Source: an uncultured Pseudomonadota bacterium (GTDB lineage Bacteria; Pseudomonadota; Gammaproteobacteria; Methylococcales; Methylomonadaceae). From it: 64,000 nucleotides of DNA. Every line of letters starts with the position of its first letter. Position 1 is the stretch's first letter. Shown here one piece after another: positions 44,529-54,082 of the stretch. Position numbers and translations under genes: made by a program. The stretch lies in NCBI GenBank assembly GCA_903834465.1, contig CAILJB010000076.1, forward strand, positions 1-64,000. Direction: 5' to 3'. Under the pieces are notes generated by a model that was given only the letters and a program-made list of their open reading frames with translations, was not told where the DNA came from and made no database searches.

Positions 44529-46004
44529 TTATTTCACCATCACGCAATTACGACCATTGTGTTTTGCTTGATAAAGTAAATAATCCGCCGCCGCAATCAT
44601 ATCATCTAAATTCGGACATAAATCCGTCGTCACTCCAATACTCAGTGTTACGCTAATTTTCACATCCGCAGAAATCGCAATTTCACAATTTGCCACCGAT
44701 GCGCGAAAATTATCAAATAACTCAAATGCTTGAGCAATATTCAAGGAAGGGGCAAGTATACAAAACTCTTCGCCACCGTAACGGGCAATCACATCACTAC
44801 GACGAAAACGATCATCCATCATTTTACCGATTTGTTTTAACACAATATCGCCGGCATCGTGACCATAATTATCATTAACCCGTTTAAAATAATCTATATC
44901 AATCATCGCGACGGCTAAACGGTTATTTCGATTTGCCAATGCCAGCATCGGAATGCCTAAACGCAATAATTGGCGACGATTATTTAAACCCGTTAAAAAA
45001 TCAGTGACAGCGGCTTTTTCAAAGGAAATCATTTTTTGATAGTGAATGGCGTTATCTAAAGCAATTGAAATTTTCGACGTAAATACTTCAAGTAAATTTC
45101 GATCATTTACGTCAATACTTTCTTCGCTACACACCAATGCGACGGCCGCTTTGTTGTCGCTTGTATCTAAATAAAATGCGGTGTAATTATTATCAAACTG
45201 ATTTTTACGTTCAACCAACGCGCGTTGCATCAGAGTAGAAAGTGCTTTATGTCCGCAGGTTTCATCTAAGTTACATTTTAAACAACATTCAAATTCCTCT
45301 GTCGCGGCAATAATTTTCATATTATTAGGCAACGAGGATGTAATGTTATGCTCAACCTCGGTACATTCTTCAATGCAAATAATGCCTTGAGGTTTGCAAT
45401 CTAAAAATAAACTCAGTTGCGTTAAAATCCCCGATGCGAATTCGTGCATCGATTGAATTTTAAAGAGAGAATCAGAACTGTGTAGAATTCTCTCCAATCC
45501 AAATCGCGTTTTGTTCAGCGACATAATGGTTTCATAAGCGCGTAACGAGGCAATCACTGACGTAAATAATTTTTGTGAGGTGAGTTCGTTTTTGGCTTTG
45601 TAATCGTTAATGTCGTAATCAACAATCACGCGCTCTTCGGGAGCTTGTCCTGGTTGTCCCGTTCGCAAAATAATTCGCACATCGTGATTATTGAGTTCGT
45701 TACGAATCGTTTTGACTAATTGCAAACCCGCGTCTTCGGTTTCCATCACAACATCGAGCAATATGACGGCGATATTTTCTTCTCGCGCTAACAGTTCTCG
45801 CGCTTCCGTAGCAGAATACGCGCTCAGTAATTCGACCGGACGATATTTAAACGTGATTTTAGTCAAAATCAAGCGAGACACCGCATGAACATCAATATCG
45901 TCATCAACGACCAATATTCGCCAAGGTTTTGTGTACGAAGTGGTTGCTGAGTGGTGTTCAACATTCGCGTTATTTTTTAAATTAAGTGGTTTTTTTTCAG
46001 TCAT
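44529..46004 (-). CDS. Response regulator with DUF3369-like region and GGDEF domain
   Basis: The 491-residue protein has a receiver domain (ILVVDDDIDVHAVS; phosphoacceptor Asp in VILLDVVMETED; Lys in DYKAKNELT), a middle DUF3369-like sensor region (about residues 175-330, with a Cys-rich stretch FECCLKCNLDETCG), and a GGDEF domain (DFLTGLNNRR, ARYGGEEFCIL). It should make cyclic-di-GMP when phosphorylated. The histidine kinase gene 18 bases upstream is its obvious partner. Confidence 0.93.
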   Translation of the reverse strand: MTEKKPLNLKNNANVEHHSATTSYTKPWRILVVDDDIDVHAVSRLILTKITFKYRPVELLSAYSATEARELLAREENIAVILLDVVMETEDAGLQLVKTIRNELNNHDVRIILRTGQPGQAPEERVIVDYDINDYKAKNELTSQKLFTSVIASLRAYETIMSLNKTRFGLERILHSSDSLFKIQSMHEFASGILTQLSLFLDCKPQGIICIEECTEVEHNITSSLPNNMKIIAATEEFECCLKCNLDETCGHKALSTLMQRALVERKNQFDNNYTAFYLDTSDNKAAVALVCSEESIDVNDRNLLEVFTSKISIALDNAIHYQKMISFEKAAVTDFLTGLNNRRQLLRLGIPMLALANRNNRLAVAMIDIDYFKRVNDNYGHDAGDIVLKQIGKMMDDRFRRSDVIARYGGEEFCILAPSLNIAQAFELFDNFRASVANCEIAISADVKISVTLSIGVTTDLCPNLDDMIAAADYLLYQAKHNGRNCVMVK

Positions 46005-46022
46005 AATTTCACGTTTACCGAA

Positions 46023-47963
46023 TTAAATTTGTTCGCCCGCGTTTAACCGCCGCGCAAAATTGAGAATAAATGTCGTGCCTTTACCTTCGACACTGTGAAC
46101 TTGTATCGTGCCTTTTAACGTTTGATGCACGATGTTATAAACCAAATTCAATCCCAAACCACTGCCACCATTACCGCGTTGCGTTGTGAAAAAAGGATCG
46201 AAAATTTTACTTTGAATTTCTGAGGGAATACCTTTGCCATCGTCGCTGTAACGCAATTCTATTTTGTCATCTGGCAATTGCCGTACGGTCAAACTAATCG
46301 TGCCGTGTTGGTCGGGTTCGTAAGCGTGCAGCAATGAATTCATCACAAAATTGGTCAAAATTTGAGAAACGGCTCCTGGATAACCCAGCAAGCATAAATC
46401 CGGCGGACAATTCAACACCACATGGATATGTGTTTTTTTCAGGGCAGGGCGTAGACTTAATAAAACTTCTTCAATGTACGTTTTTAAATTAAATTCCCGC
46501 TGATTATCACTGGTTTGATCGACGGCAACTTGTTTAAAACTTTGAATTAAATCTGCGGCGCGGTGACAGTTAATTGTCATTAGTTGGGTCGATTGTTTTG
46601 CGGTGTCAAAATAGGCTTCTAATTCATCACCACCCAATTCGCCTTGCTGATAAAGTATCACTACTTTTTCTGTTTCAACATTTAAAAACGATGCTGAGGT
46701 TAATGTAATGCCAATTGGCGTGTTGATTTCATGTGCAACACCTGCAACTAAACTGCCTAATGCTGCCATTTTTTCAGCCTGCACTAAATTTTCTTGCGTT
46801 TCTTGTAACAAAATAAGCGAATGTTCGGCTTCGTCTTTGGCAATCGATAATTGCTTAGTACGTTTTTGAACCTGATTTTCAAGTTGAGCTTGTTGAACAT
46901 GTAATTCATCAAAAGCGTATTTCAATCGTTCTGTCATTAAATTAAACGCATTCGCTAATGCGGCAATTTCGCTATCACCCGCCACGACGGCAGAGACGGT
47001 ATAATTGCCATTGATAATTTGATGCGTGACATCGCAAAGTTTATCGATTGGTTTCACAATTTTACGTCCAACTAATATCGCAATAAATAACGCAAATCCA
47101 ATCAAGCCCAACGTAATCCACGCTACGCGCCATTGCAGTTTATTCAAGGTAGCAAAGGCTTCGGCTTGATCTAAATGCGCCATGATGCACCCCCCGCCCA
47201 CTTCAGGAACAAAACGAAAACTGTGAATGATTTGTACATTACGACGATCAACATCAAGCATTTCCGCATTACCCATCATCAAACAATGGTGCATGGCGTG
47301 ATCATTTGACACTTCGCTGGTGCTATTTGTATCAAGCAAACGCGGTTGGGTAATGAAAAAACCTTTTGAATCCATGATGAATACGTCACCCGATGCACCT
47401 AAACTGGGATCACTGGTAAAAATTTGCTGTATGGCATTCATCGGAAACGTCACCACCAATTGTTCAGTGTTGTTTATGTTGTGGGCGGTGATGTAATAGA
47501 ATTGTTGTTGGTTTTTATTTGGTAAGCTAAAACCGACCAATTGTTGCGCTTGAAACGGTATTATGTCTGCAAGTGATAATACAGGTTGTCCAACTGTAAT
47601 TTCATTACCGTTGATTTGTATGAGCGTCGCACTTAATGCTTGTTCATCATTGATAAAAATTTGTAATACTTGTTTTAAACAGGCGTTTATTTTAGTTTTA
47701 TCACGCCTTTCGCATTGTGTTGAAAGATGTTCAATAAAACGTGCGGCGCGATCATTTGTATTTTTGAGCATGATGTTAAGTTGTTCATGTCGTGCATCAG
47801 CAATATGACCAACCGCGCGAATATTACTGGTTTTAATCGTATCAAATAGATAATCGTAACCGAGATAACCTAAAATCCCTGTCGGCAACAGTAAAAATAT
47901 CAAGGTCATCATGACAAGACGAGCTTTAAGCGAATGCGGAAAATAAGCGGTTATTTTTTTCAT
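46023..47963 (-). CDS. Membrane sensor histidine kinase
   Basis: The 646-residue kinase has TM1 near residues 14-37 (VMMTLIFLLLPTGILGYLGY), a periplasmic sensor of about 260 residues, TM2 (WITLGLIGFALFIAILVG), HAMP, coiled coil and the kinase core with phosphoacceptor His in GVAHEINTPIGIT, ATP-site NFVMNSLLHAY, SDDGKGIP, FDPFFTT and GGSGLGLNL. ATG 47963 was chosen instead of an earlier in-frame codon at 48041 because it starts the short basic lead into TM1. The next gene encodes a REC-GGDEF protein, giving a kinase-diguanylate cyclase pair. Its core resembles that of the kinase at 11-13 kb. Confidence 0.92.
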   Translation of the reverse strand: MKKITAYFPHSLKARLVMMTLIFLLLPTGILGYLGYDYLFDTIKTSNIRAVGHIADARHEQLNIMLKNTNDRAARFIEHLSTQCERRDKTKINACLKQVLQIFINDEQALSATLIQINGNEITVGQPVLSLADIIPFQAQQLVGFSLPNKNQQQFYYITAHNINNTEQLVVTFPMNAIQQIFTSDPSLGASGDVFIMDSKGFFITQPRLLDTNSTSEVSNDHAMHHCLMMGNAEMLDVDRRNVQIIHSFRFVPEVGGGCIMAHLDQAEAFATLNKLQWRVAWITLGLIGFALFIAILVGRKIVKPIDKLCDVTHQIINGNYTVSAVVAGDSEIAALANAFNLMTERLKYAFDELHVQQAQLENQVQKRTKQLSIAKDEAEHSLILLQETQENLVQAEKMAALGSLVAGVAHEINTPIGITLTSASFLNVETEKVVILYQQGELGGDELEAYFDTAKQSTQLMTINCHRAADLIQSFKQVAVDQTSDNQREFNLKTYIEEVLLSLRPALKKTHIHVVLNCPPDLCLLGYPGAVSQILTNFVMNSLLHAYEPDQHGTISLTVRQLPDDKIELRYSDDGKGIPSEIQSKIFDPFFTTQRGNGGSGLGLNLVYNIVHQTLKGTIQVHSVEGKGTTFILNFARRLNAGEQI

Positions 47964-48149
47964 GTGATGCGTGAGAGTCAACCGTTGACGTGAGAAATCA
48001 CGCCATAATAATCGCCTCACAAGCAGAACAAAATGAGACAAATTGTCGCAGTGATGTTTTTACAAGGGTTTTTATTCGTGGTTTTGCTTTTTTTTCATCT
48101 AAACCGGTTAGAATAGGCGCAACGTTAATTATTTCGTCCGAGGACTTTT

Positions 48150-48632
48150 ATGAACACCCAAAAATTGATTACCGCTTACAGTGAATTCATGCACCATTTG
48201 CATGACACGATGGAAGAGACATTGAATTCATTTACCGATGCGTTTGAAATTTCTAAAGAAAAAACTAATGAAAGCATTGATTTAACTAGCGAAGAATTGG
48301 AACACGTTTCAAATCAAGTCAAACGCGATATTGAACATGCTGCTCAAAATTTGCCGGCACACGATAACAATTCATTGAGCGAATGGTTAAAGTTCGACAT
48401 TGAATTAGTTGAAAATTTAACGTGGGATGCGTTTTTAAGTGTGGCGGATAAAACGCGCATTGAATTGGCGAAATTAGAACAACTCGCTGAAACACATAAA
48501 TATCAAAGTGGCGATATTACGATTGCGGGTACATTTATTTGTGATGATTGCGGCAAAGAGATTGCGTTTAAAACAACTAGCCGAATTCCACCTTGCCCAA
48601 CATGCCATAATCACACGTTTGTTCGATTATAA
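48150..48632 (+). CDS. Zinc-ribbon protein, DUF1451-like
   Basis: The 160-residue protein is helical and acidic (AYSEFMHHLHDTMEETLNSF; EELEHVSNQVKRDIEHA; SEWLKFDIELVENLTWDAFL) with a C-terminal zinc ribbon formed by ICDDCGKEI and PPCPTCHNHTF. This matches the DUF1451 family of unknown function. The RBS is CGAGGAC before ATG 48150. It is divergent from the histidine kinase and stands upstream of the HD-domain gene by 73 bases. Confidence 0.8.
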   Translation: MNTQKLITAYSEFMHHLHDTMEETLNSFTDAFEISKEKTNESIDLTSEELEHVSNQVKRDIEHAAQNLPAHDNNSLSEWLKFDIELVENLTWDAFLSVADKTRIELAKLEQLAETHKYQSGDITIAGTFICDDCGKEIAFKTTSRIPPCPTCHNHTFVRL

Positions 48633-48705
48633 AATTTACAACTACCCCACGCTGTCGATAAATCTACAGTCATTTTTACTTTCTACATTTTAGGCGTGTT
48701 TTATT

Positions 48706-49491
48706 ATGATCAATAATGGGCTATTGGAAATTTTACTTTTGGCGCAACACAAAGCCGATATTAAATTAGCTCTACACAGTAAACGTGTGGCGTGTTATGC
48801 CTTAGAGTTAGCAAAAGCACTCAATCAATCCTCGGATTTTAAAAAACGTATTTTTCTTAGTGGTTTAGTTCACGACATTGGTTTTTTAAAACTGGATGTT
48901 GATTTCGCTAAAATTTCGCGCGACATGACGCTGCATACAGACGTTGATTTGATTCACCGTCACGTTATCGAAGGCGAACATTTGCTTTCGAAAGTAATTG
49001 CTGATACTGAAATTTTAGAAATTGTACGTCATCATCACGAAAAATTTAACGGCGAAGGTTATCCTGACAAGTTGAAAGGCGAAGAAATTTCACTCGCTTC
49101 ACGAATTATGGCAGTCGCTGATTTATATGATGCCATGATGGTTGGTGAAATGTTTGGTGAAGAGCGTTCTATTCCTGAAGACATCATTCACTATTTCAGT
49201 TATACCGCCAGCGGTGCAGAACTTGACCCCGAATTGGTTAAAACCTTTTTGAGTTTATTGCAAAAAAATCCCGTATTTTATTTACCAGTTAAAAATAACG
49301 AATTGAATTTGTACAAACTTGTTTATTTAACACCTGGTAAATTAGAATCCGGTGATTTATGTGACCAATACGGCACGGTTTTGGTTCGCCAAGGTGCTGA
49401 ATTGACACAACATATACTCGATAATATTCGTTCAACCTATCCGGGACAAAAAATTATTTATGTTCCAGAACCAGAACCAGAAAACGCTTAA
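48706..49491 (+). CDS. HD-GYP-like phosphodiesterase domain protein
   Basis: The 261-residue protein has an HD metal site (LHSKRVACYALELA; LSGLVHDIGFLKLD) and an HD-GYP-type segment with RHHHEKFNGEGYPDKLKGEEI, so cyclic-di-GMP hydrolysis is plausible. A C-terminal region of about 60 residues (VYLTPGKLESGDLCDQYGTVL) is separate and unknown. There is no receiver domain. With the nearby REC-GGDEF cyclase it could form a local cyclic-di-GMP circuit. Confidence 0.85.
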   Translation: MINNGLLEILLLAQHKADIKLALHSKRVACYALELAKALNQSSDFKKRIFLSGLVHDIGFLKLDVDFAKISRDMTLHTDVDLIHRHVIEGEHLLSKVIADTEILEIVRHHHEKFNGEGYPDKLKGEEISLASRIMAVADLYDAMMVGEMFGEERSIPEDIIHYFSYTASGAELDPELVKTFLSLLQKNPVFYLPVKNNELNLYKLVYLTPGKLESGDLCDQYGTVLVRQGAELTQHILDNIRSTYPGQKIIYVPEPEPENA

Positions 49492-49519
49492 CTTTAACAT
49501 TTCAAACAAAGGAAAACTC

Positions 49520-49828
49520 ATGTCAGAATTCAACAATGTCACCGTCGTCAAAAAAGCGAATGTTTATTTTGGTGGCAACGTCAGCAGTCGCACGCTTAAA
49601 TTTACCGATGGTTCAACCAAAACATTAGGTTTTATGCTTTCAGGTGAATATGTATTTAATACCGCTGCAGCTGAAATTATGGAAATTTTGAGCGGCGAAT
49701 TAGATGTGTTATTACCTAATGAAGATTGGAAAGCGATTAAAGGCGGCGAGGCGTTTGATGTACCAGAAAATGCTCAATTTACCGTGCGAATTCATCAACC
49801 CACCGATTATATTTGTTCGTTTGTATAA
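49520..49828 (+). CDS. ppnP: Pyrimidine/purine nucleoside phosphorylase
   Basis: The 102-residue cupin-fold protein is PpnP (formerly DUF1255/YaiE), which phosphorolyses several nucleosides to base and ribose 1-phosphate. Conserved parts are ANVYFGGNVSSRTLKF, KTLGFMLSGEYVFNTAAAE, MEILSGELDVLLP, and the cupin-like FDVPENAQFTV. ATG 49520 has AAAGGAAAA before it; the earlier frame start at 49460 overlaps the preceding gene and is rejected. Confidence 0.92.
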   Translation: MSEFNNVTVVKKANVYFGGNVSSRTLKFTDGSTKTLGFMLSGEYVFNTAAAEIMEILSGELDVLLPNEDWKAIKGGEAFDVPENAQFTVRIHQPTDYICSFV

Positions 49829-49849
49829 TCTTTGACCGAATAATTTGAT

Positions 49850-50341
49850 GTGTTTGTTAAAAAGCCGCCTGAAAAAGTCGCTATATTTATAGATGTATTG
49901 CATTGTCATTATGCAACACGAGAGCAATATCAACGTGCTTTGGACTATCGTGCTTTTTGGACAATGGCAACGGATAATCGTGAAGTCGTTGCCGCGCTTG
50001 CTTACGATTTCGATTGTTATGATGTTGATGAGAACGTACAACGCGCTTTGCTCGAAGAATTAGGGATTAACGTAAAAGTTAAACCGTGTGAAACGCAACG
50101 TCCGTATCATCAAAACGACTGGAGCGTTGGCATTACTCTCGATATGATTGAGCAAGCCGCCAGGGCTGATGTGATTGTTTTACTGACAGGCAATGATAAT
50201 TTTGATGTATTGCTGAATAAAATTCGCCTGACTTATGGCATGACCATGACTATCGAAGTTTATGCGGTTGCGACGACAACACCTTCATTTAAACACGCTG
50301 CACATCGCTTTATTCCCATTGAAGAAGCCTTATTGCTGTAA
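49850..50341 (+). CDS. NYN domain (LabA/DUF88-type) protein
   Basis: The 163-residue protein has the PIN-like NYN fold of putative RNases: AIFIDVLHCHY (first acidic residue), VAALAYDFDCYDVDEN, and VGITLDMIEQAARADVIVLLTGNDNFDVLL (second and third acidic residues). The first acidic pair lacks the usual DGxN. It begins with GTG 49850, 21 bases after ppnP. The RNA substrate is unknown. Confidence 0.85.
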   Translation: MFVKKPPEKVAIFIDVLHCHYATREQYQRALDYRAFWTMATDNREVVAALAYDFDCYDVDENVQRALLEELGINVKVKPCETQRPYHQNDWSVGITLDMIEQAARADVIVLLTGNDNFDVLLNKIRLTYGMTMTIEVYAVATTTPSFKHAAHRFIPIEEALLL

Positions 50342-50375
50342 CCCAATTTTTAAATTTTAGTTTAGGAAAAACACT

Positions 50376-51965
50376 TTGATTTCTACCGCAAACATCACCA
50401 TGCAATTTGGCGCAAAGCCTTTGTTTGAAAACATTTCTGTTAAATTTGGCGACGGTAATCGCTACGGTTTAATTGGCGCAAACGGCTGTGGTAAATCCAC
50501 ATTTATGAAAATTCTAAGCGGTGATTTAGAACCTTCGGGCGGAAACGTCAGTCTGTCGCCAAATGAACGTTTAGGCAATTTACGCCAAGACCAATTCGCG
50601 TTTGAAGATTATCGCGTCATCGACGTAGTGCTAATGGGTCATAAAGAAATGTGGGCGGCAATGTCAGAGCGTGATGCGATTTACGCTAACTTGGAAGCCA
50701 CCGAAGATGATTATATGCACGCGGCAGAACTCGAAACCGTGTTTGCTGAATTCAATGGTTACACTGCCGAATCTCGCGCGGGAGAATTGTTGTTAGGCTT
50801 GGATATTCCAGTTGATCAACATTTTGGTTTAATGAGTGCGGTGGCACCAGGTTGGAAATTACGCGTGTTATTAGCGCAAGCATTGTTTGCCAATCCTGAC
50901 ATTATGTTGCTCGACGAACCAACCAACAACTTAGACATTAACACAATTCGCTGGTTAGAAGATATGCTTAACGAGCGTAATTGCACGATGGTCATTATTT
51001 CGCACGATCGACATTTCTTAAACAGCGTTTGTACGCATATTGCTGATATGGATTACGGCGAGTTGCGTGTTTATCCAGGTAATTATGACGATTACATGGT
51101 GGCATCTTCGGAAGTTAAAGCGCGATTATTAGCCAGTAATGCAAAGAAGAAAACGCAAATTGCTGAATTACAAACATTCGTTAGACGTTTTTCTGCCAAT
51201 GCGTCAAAAGCTAAACAAGCCACTTCACGCGCTAAACAATTAGACAAAATTCAACTCGACGAAGTCAAACCGTCTAGTCGTGTGAATCCATTTATTCGTT
51301 TTGACCAAACGAAAAAATTGCATCGTTTAGCCGTGGAAGTCGAAAATTTGAGTAAAGGTTACGGCGACGAACCGTTATTTAAAAAATTGAATTTAATGAT
51401 TGCTGCTGGCGATAGAGTAGCTGTGATTGGTGCGAACGGGATTGGTAAATCAACATTGCTCAAAACGTTGGTAGGCGAACTAACGCCTGATACAGGCGAG
51501 GTAAAATGGTCTGAAAATTCTGAAATCGGTTATTTCGCACAAGACCATGCCGATGATTTTGCTGAAGATGAAACGTTAATTAACTGGATGACACAATGGC
51601 GTAAAGAGGGCGATGATGATCAAGCCATTCGCGCCACGCTTGGACGGTTATTGTTTTCACAAGATGATATTAACAAATCAGTCAAAGTCGTATCTGGTGG
51701 CGAACAAGGACGGTTATTGTTTGGTAAATTGATGTTACAAAAACAAAATATCTTGGTGTTAGACGAACCGACTAACCATTTAGACATGGAATCGATTGAA
51801 TCGCTCAATACCGCATTGGAGCAATATCCCGGAACGTTAATTTTCGTCAGTCATGACCGCGAATTCGTGTCATCGTTGGCAACGCGCGTCATTGAAATTA
51901 CGGCGCATGGTATTGTCGATTTCAATGGAAATTACGAAGATTATTTAGAAAGTCAGGCGAAATAA
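50376..51965 (+). CDS. ybiT: ABC-F family ATPase YbiT
   Basis: The 529-residue soluble protein has two ABC modules with Walker [10 protein letters not shown] and GANGIGKST, signatures [17 protein letters not shown] and [15 protein letters not shown], and Walker [11 protein letters not shown] and [10 protein letters not shown], joined by a charged linker ([27 protein letters not shown]). ABC-F proteins act on ribosomes. The first module's signature is the distinctive YbiT form, without LSGG. Translation probably starts at TTG 50376, preceded by TTTAGGAAAA. Confidence 0.92.
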   Translation: MISTANITMQFGAKPLFENISVKFGDGNRYGLIGANGCGKSTFMKILSGDLEPSGGNVSLSPNERLGNLRQDQFAFEDYRVIDVVLMGHKEMWAAMSERDAIYANLEATEDDYMHAAELETVFAEFNGYTAESRAGELLLGLDIPVDQHFGLMSAVAPGWKLRVLLAQALFANPDIMLLDEPTNNLDINTIRWLEDMLNERNCTMVIISHDRHFLNSVCTHIADMDYGELRVYPGNYDDYMVASSEVKARLLASNAKKKTQIAELQTFVRRFSANASKAKQATSRAKQLDKIQLDEVKPSSRVNPFIRFDQTKKLHRLAVEVENLSKGYGDEPLFKKLNLMIAAGDRVAVIGANGIGKSTLLKTLVGELTPDTGEVKWSENSEIGYFAQDHADDFAEDETLINWMTQWRKEGDDDQAIRATLGRLLFSQDDINKSVKVVSGGEQGRLLFGKLMLQKQNILVLDEPTNHLDMESIESLNTALEQYPGTLIFVSHDREFVSSLATRVIEITAHGIVDFNGNYEDYLESQAK

Positions 51966-51971
51966 TCAGCC

Positions 51972-52679
51972 GTGAAACATTTGGTTTTATTGCATGGCTG
52001 GGCAATGCACAGTCAAATGTGGGGCAATTTCGCCGAGCAACTTTCGCAACATTGTCGCGTAACACTTATTGATTTACCGTTGCGCGATAATTTAGATAGC
52101 ATTGCAGATGCCATTGTTGCTGGATTGGATGATGAACCGTTTTATCTTTTAGGTTGGTCATTCGGTGGAACGGTTGCATTAAAGATGGCAGAGCGTTATG
52201 CAAATCGCGTTCAAGGTTTGATATTGCTGGCATCAAATCCATGTTTTGCCGAAGCTGAATCATGGGCCGGTACGCCAGTGGAAACATTGAATGCTTTTGC
52301 TCAACAGTTTCATGACAATCCAGCGGCAACGTTGCAACGCTTTTTGACATTACAAGTGCAGGATTCGCCCAAATTTTTGAAAGAGGTCAAAGCGCGTTTT
52401 GCTATGAAACCTACGCCAAAACTTGCAGCATTAGAAACAAGTTTTGTACTGCTTCAAAATAGCGATTTACGTTCTGTTTTGCAAAATTTAACCTGTCCAG
52501 TTGCAGCGATTTTGAGCGATAACGATGCCTTTGTGCCAATCGCCGTAAGTGAACCATTACAAGCCTTAAAATCGGATTTGAATATAACTATTTTGAATAA
52601 TGCAGGACATATTCCTTTTGTGACACAACCTGAAAATTGTTTAAACGCAATTCACGCTTTTTTTGATGGTATTAGATAA
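51972..52679 (+). CDS. bioH: Pimeloyl-ACP methyl ester esterase BioH
   Basis: The 235-residue alpha/beta hydrolase removes the methyl group from pimeloyl-ACP methyl ester in biotin synthesis. It shows LLHGWAMHSQMW (oxyanion region), the nucleophile LLGWSFGGTVAL, an Asp in AILSDNDAFVP and the catalytic His in LNNAGHIPFV. It begins with GTG 51972, 6 bases after ybiT, and overlaps bioC by 14 bases. Adjacent bioC removes remaining doubt about the role. Confidence 0.94.
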   Translation: MKHLVLLHGWAMHSQMWGNFAEQLSQHCRVTLIDLPLRDNLDSIADAIVAGLDDEPFYLLGWSFGGTVALKMAERYANRVQGLILLASNPCFAEAESWAGTPVETLNAFAQQFHDNPAATLQRFLTLQVQDSPKFLKEVKARFAMKPTPKLAALETSFVLLQNSDLRSVLQNLTCPVAAILSDNDAFVPIAVSEPLQALKSDLNITILNNAGHIPFVTQPENCLNAIHAFFDGIR

Positions 52680-53448
52680 GACAAAAATTAAACAATCGTT
52701 TGCTAATGCGTCGTTGACTTACGATAACGTTGCCCAGTTACAGCGCAACGTCGGGCGGGATTTGTTACAGGCGTTTTTACCGAAACATTTAACAGGCATT
52801 GTGCTTGATTTAGGCTGTGGCACAGGTTTTTTAACGAAAACCTTATTGCCACATTGCGCGGATGCTGATTTGGTTGCGTTAGATTTAGCGTTGCCGATGC
52901 TGCAAACGACACGAGAAAAATTGAATGATTCGGTGCGTTATGTTTGCGCGGATGCAGAGCAATTGCCCTTTACAGAGCAAAGCGTTCAAACGGTATTTTC
53001 TAATTTAGCCTTGCAATGGTGTTTACCACTGAATAACGCATTAAACGAATTGCATCGTATTTTAAAATTCGACGGCGAACTTATTTTCAGTACATTCGGT
53101 TCACAAACGCTGTGCGAGTTAAAAAGTGCTTGGGCAAAAGTCGATGATTACGCGCATGTCAATGAATTTTACAGCTTAAAACAATTACAAGTTTTGTTAG
53201 AAAACGCTGGTTTTGTTGACACTGAAATTAGTAATTCTAATTATGTTTCGCGTTATGACTCTGTTTTAGCGTTAATGCACGAGTTAAAACACATCGGCGC
53301 ACACAATGTGAATACGCAACGCAGCAAAACATTGACGACCAAAAAAGCCTTAAAAACAATGATGGCGCATTATCCATCTAACGAATCCGATGACGTAGTC
53401 GCGACGTTTGAAGTGATTACTGTTAGGGCGCGTAAAAAAATTCGCTAA
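52666..53448 (+). CDS. bioC: Malonyl-ACP O-methyltransferase BioC
   Basis: The roughly 260-residue SAM methyltransferase methylates malonyl-ACP to prime pimelate synthesis. Features are the N-terminal KIKQSFANASLTYDNVAQLQ, motif I VLDLGCGTGFLT, VRYVCADAEQLPF and SNLALQWC. The start is ATG 52666 inside the bioH gene (or the overlapping TTG just before it), so translation is coupled. BioC, BioH and BioD are here; bioA, bioB and bioF are not in the window. Confidence 0.93.
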   Translation: MVLDKTKIKQSFANASLTYDNVAQLQRNVGRDLLQAFLPKHLTGIVLDLGCGTGFLTKTLLPHCADADLVALDLALPMLQTTREKLNDSVRYVCADAEQLPFTEQSVQTVFSNLALQWCLPLNNALNELHRILKFDGELIFSTFGSQTLCELKSAWAKVDDYAHVNEFYSLKQLQVLLENAGFVDTEISNSNYVSRYDSVLALMHELKHIGAHNVNTQRSKTLTTKKALKTMMAHYPSNESDDVVATFEVITVRARKKIR

Positions 53449-53518
53449 TGCTCAGGCGAATGAGTTGGCATATAATGCGCCGGTAATTTTTATATTTTCA
53501 CCTTTAGGAAAAATCATT

Positions 53519-54082
53519 ATGAAAAAACTAACCCTTTGGATGTCACTTGGCGCGTTTATGTTTACGTCTGTGGCGAGCGCACATGGTCCAGTTCGTCAAA
53601 AACTCGAAGAAGACGTCACCATCAATGCACCGGCTGCAAAAGTTTGGAACATTATTAAAGAATATAACGATTTATCTTGGTTGCCAGTGGTCAAAGGCGT
53701 TACCGCAACAGGTGGCAATGAAAAAGGTGCATCACGCACATTGACATTGAAAAATGGTGGCACGATTACAGAAGAATTAAAAAAATACGATGCCGCAAAA
53801 ATGTCTTACGACTATAAAATCACAGACATCAGCACCACACACACTATCGTACATTCGGGCGTAGAAGAAAAAGTGCCTGTATTCCCAGTGGACAACTACG
53901 CGGCAAGTATCAAAGTTGAAGACAAAGGCGGTGCGTCTGTTGTGTCTTGGAAAACCGGTTATTACCGCGCGTATATGAATAACAATCCACCAGCAGAAAT
54001 GAACGAAGAAGCGGCAAATACAGCTGTTTCAGCGGTGTTGAAAGAAGGTTTAGCAAATTTAAAATCTTTGGCTGAAAAATAA
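53519..54082 (+). CDS. Periplasmic SRPBCC protein, MxaD-like
   Basis: The 187-residue protein has a signal peptide (LWMSLGAFMFTSVASAHG) and a START/SRPBCC fold (EEDVTINAPAAKVWNIIKEY; WLPVVKGVTATGG; KYDAAKMSYDYKITDIST). MxaD-type proteins belong to this family and assist periplasmic methanol dehydrogenase; the next gene, a YVTN propeller, is also typical of methanol-oxidation neighbourhoods. A TATAAT hexamer lies about 45 bases upstream (53472-53477). No methanol dehydrogenase genes are in the window, so the function remains inferred. ATG 53519 is set by the signal peptide and AGGAAAA. Confidence 0.75.
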   Translation: MKKLTLWMSLGAFMFTSVASAHGPVRQKLEEDVTINAPAAKVWNIIKEYNDLSWLPVVKGVTATGGNEKGASRTLTLKNGGTITEELKKYDAAKMSYDYKITDISTTHTIVHSGVEEKVPVFPVDNYAASIKVEDKGGASVVSWKTGYYRAYMNNNPPAEMNEEAANTAVSAVLKEGLANLKSLAEK

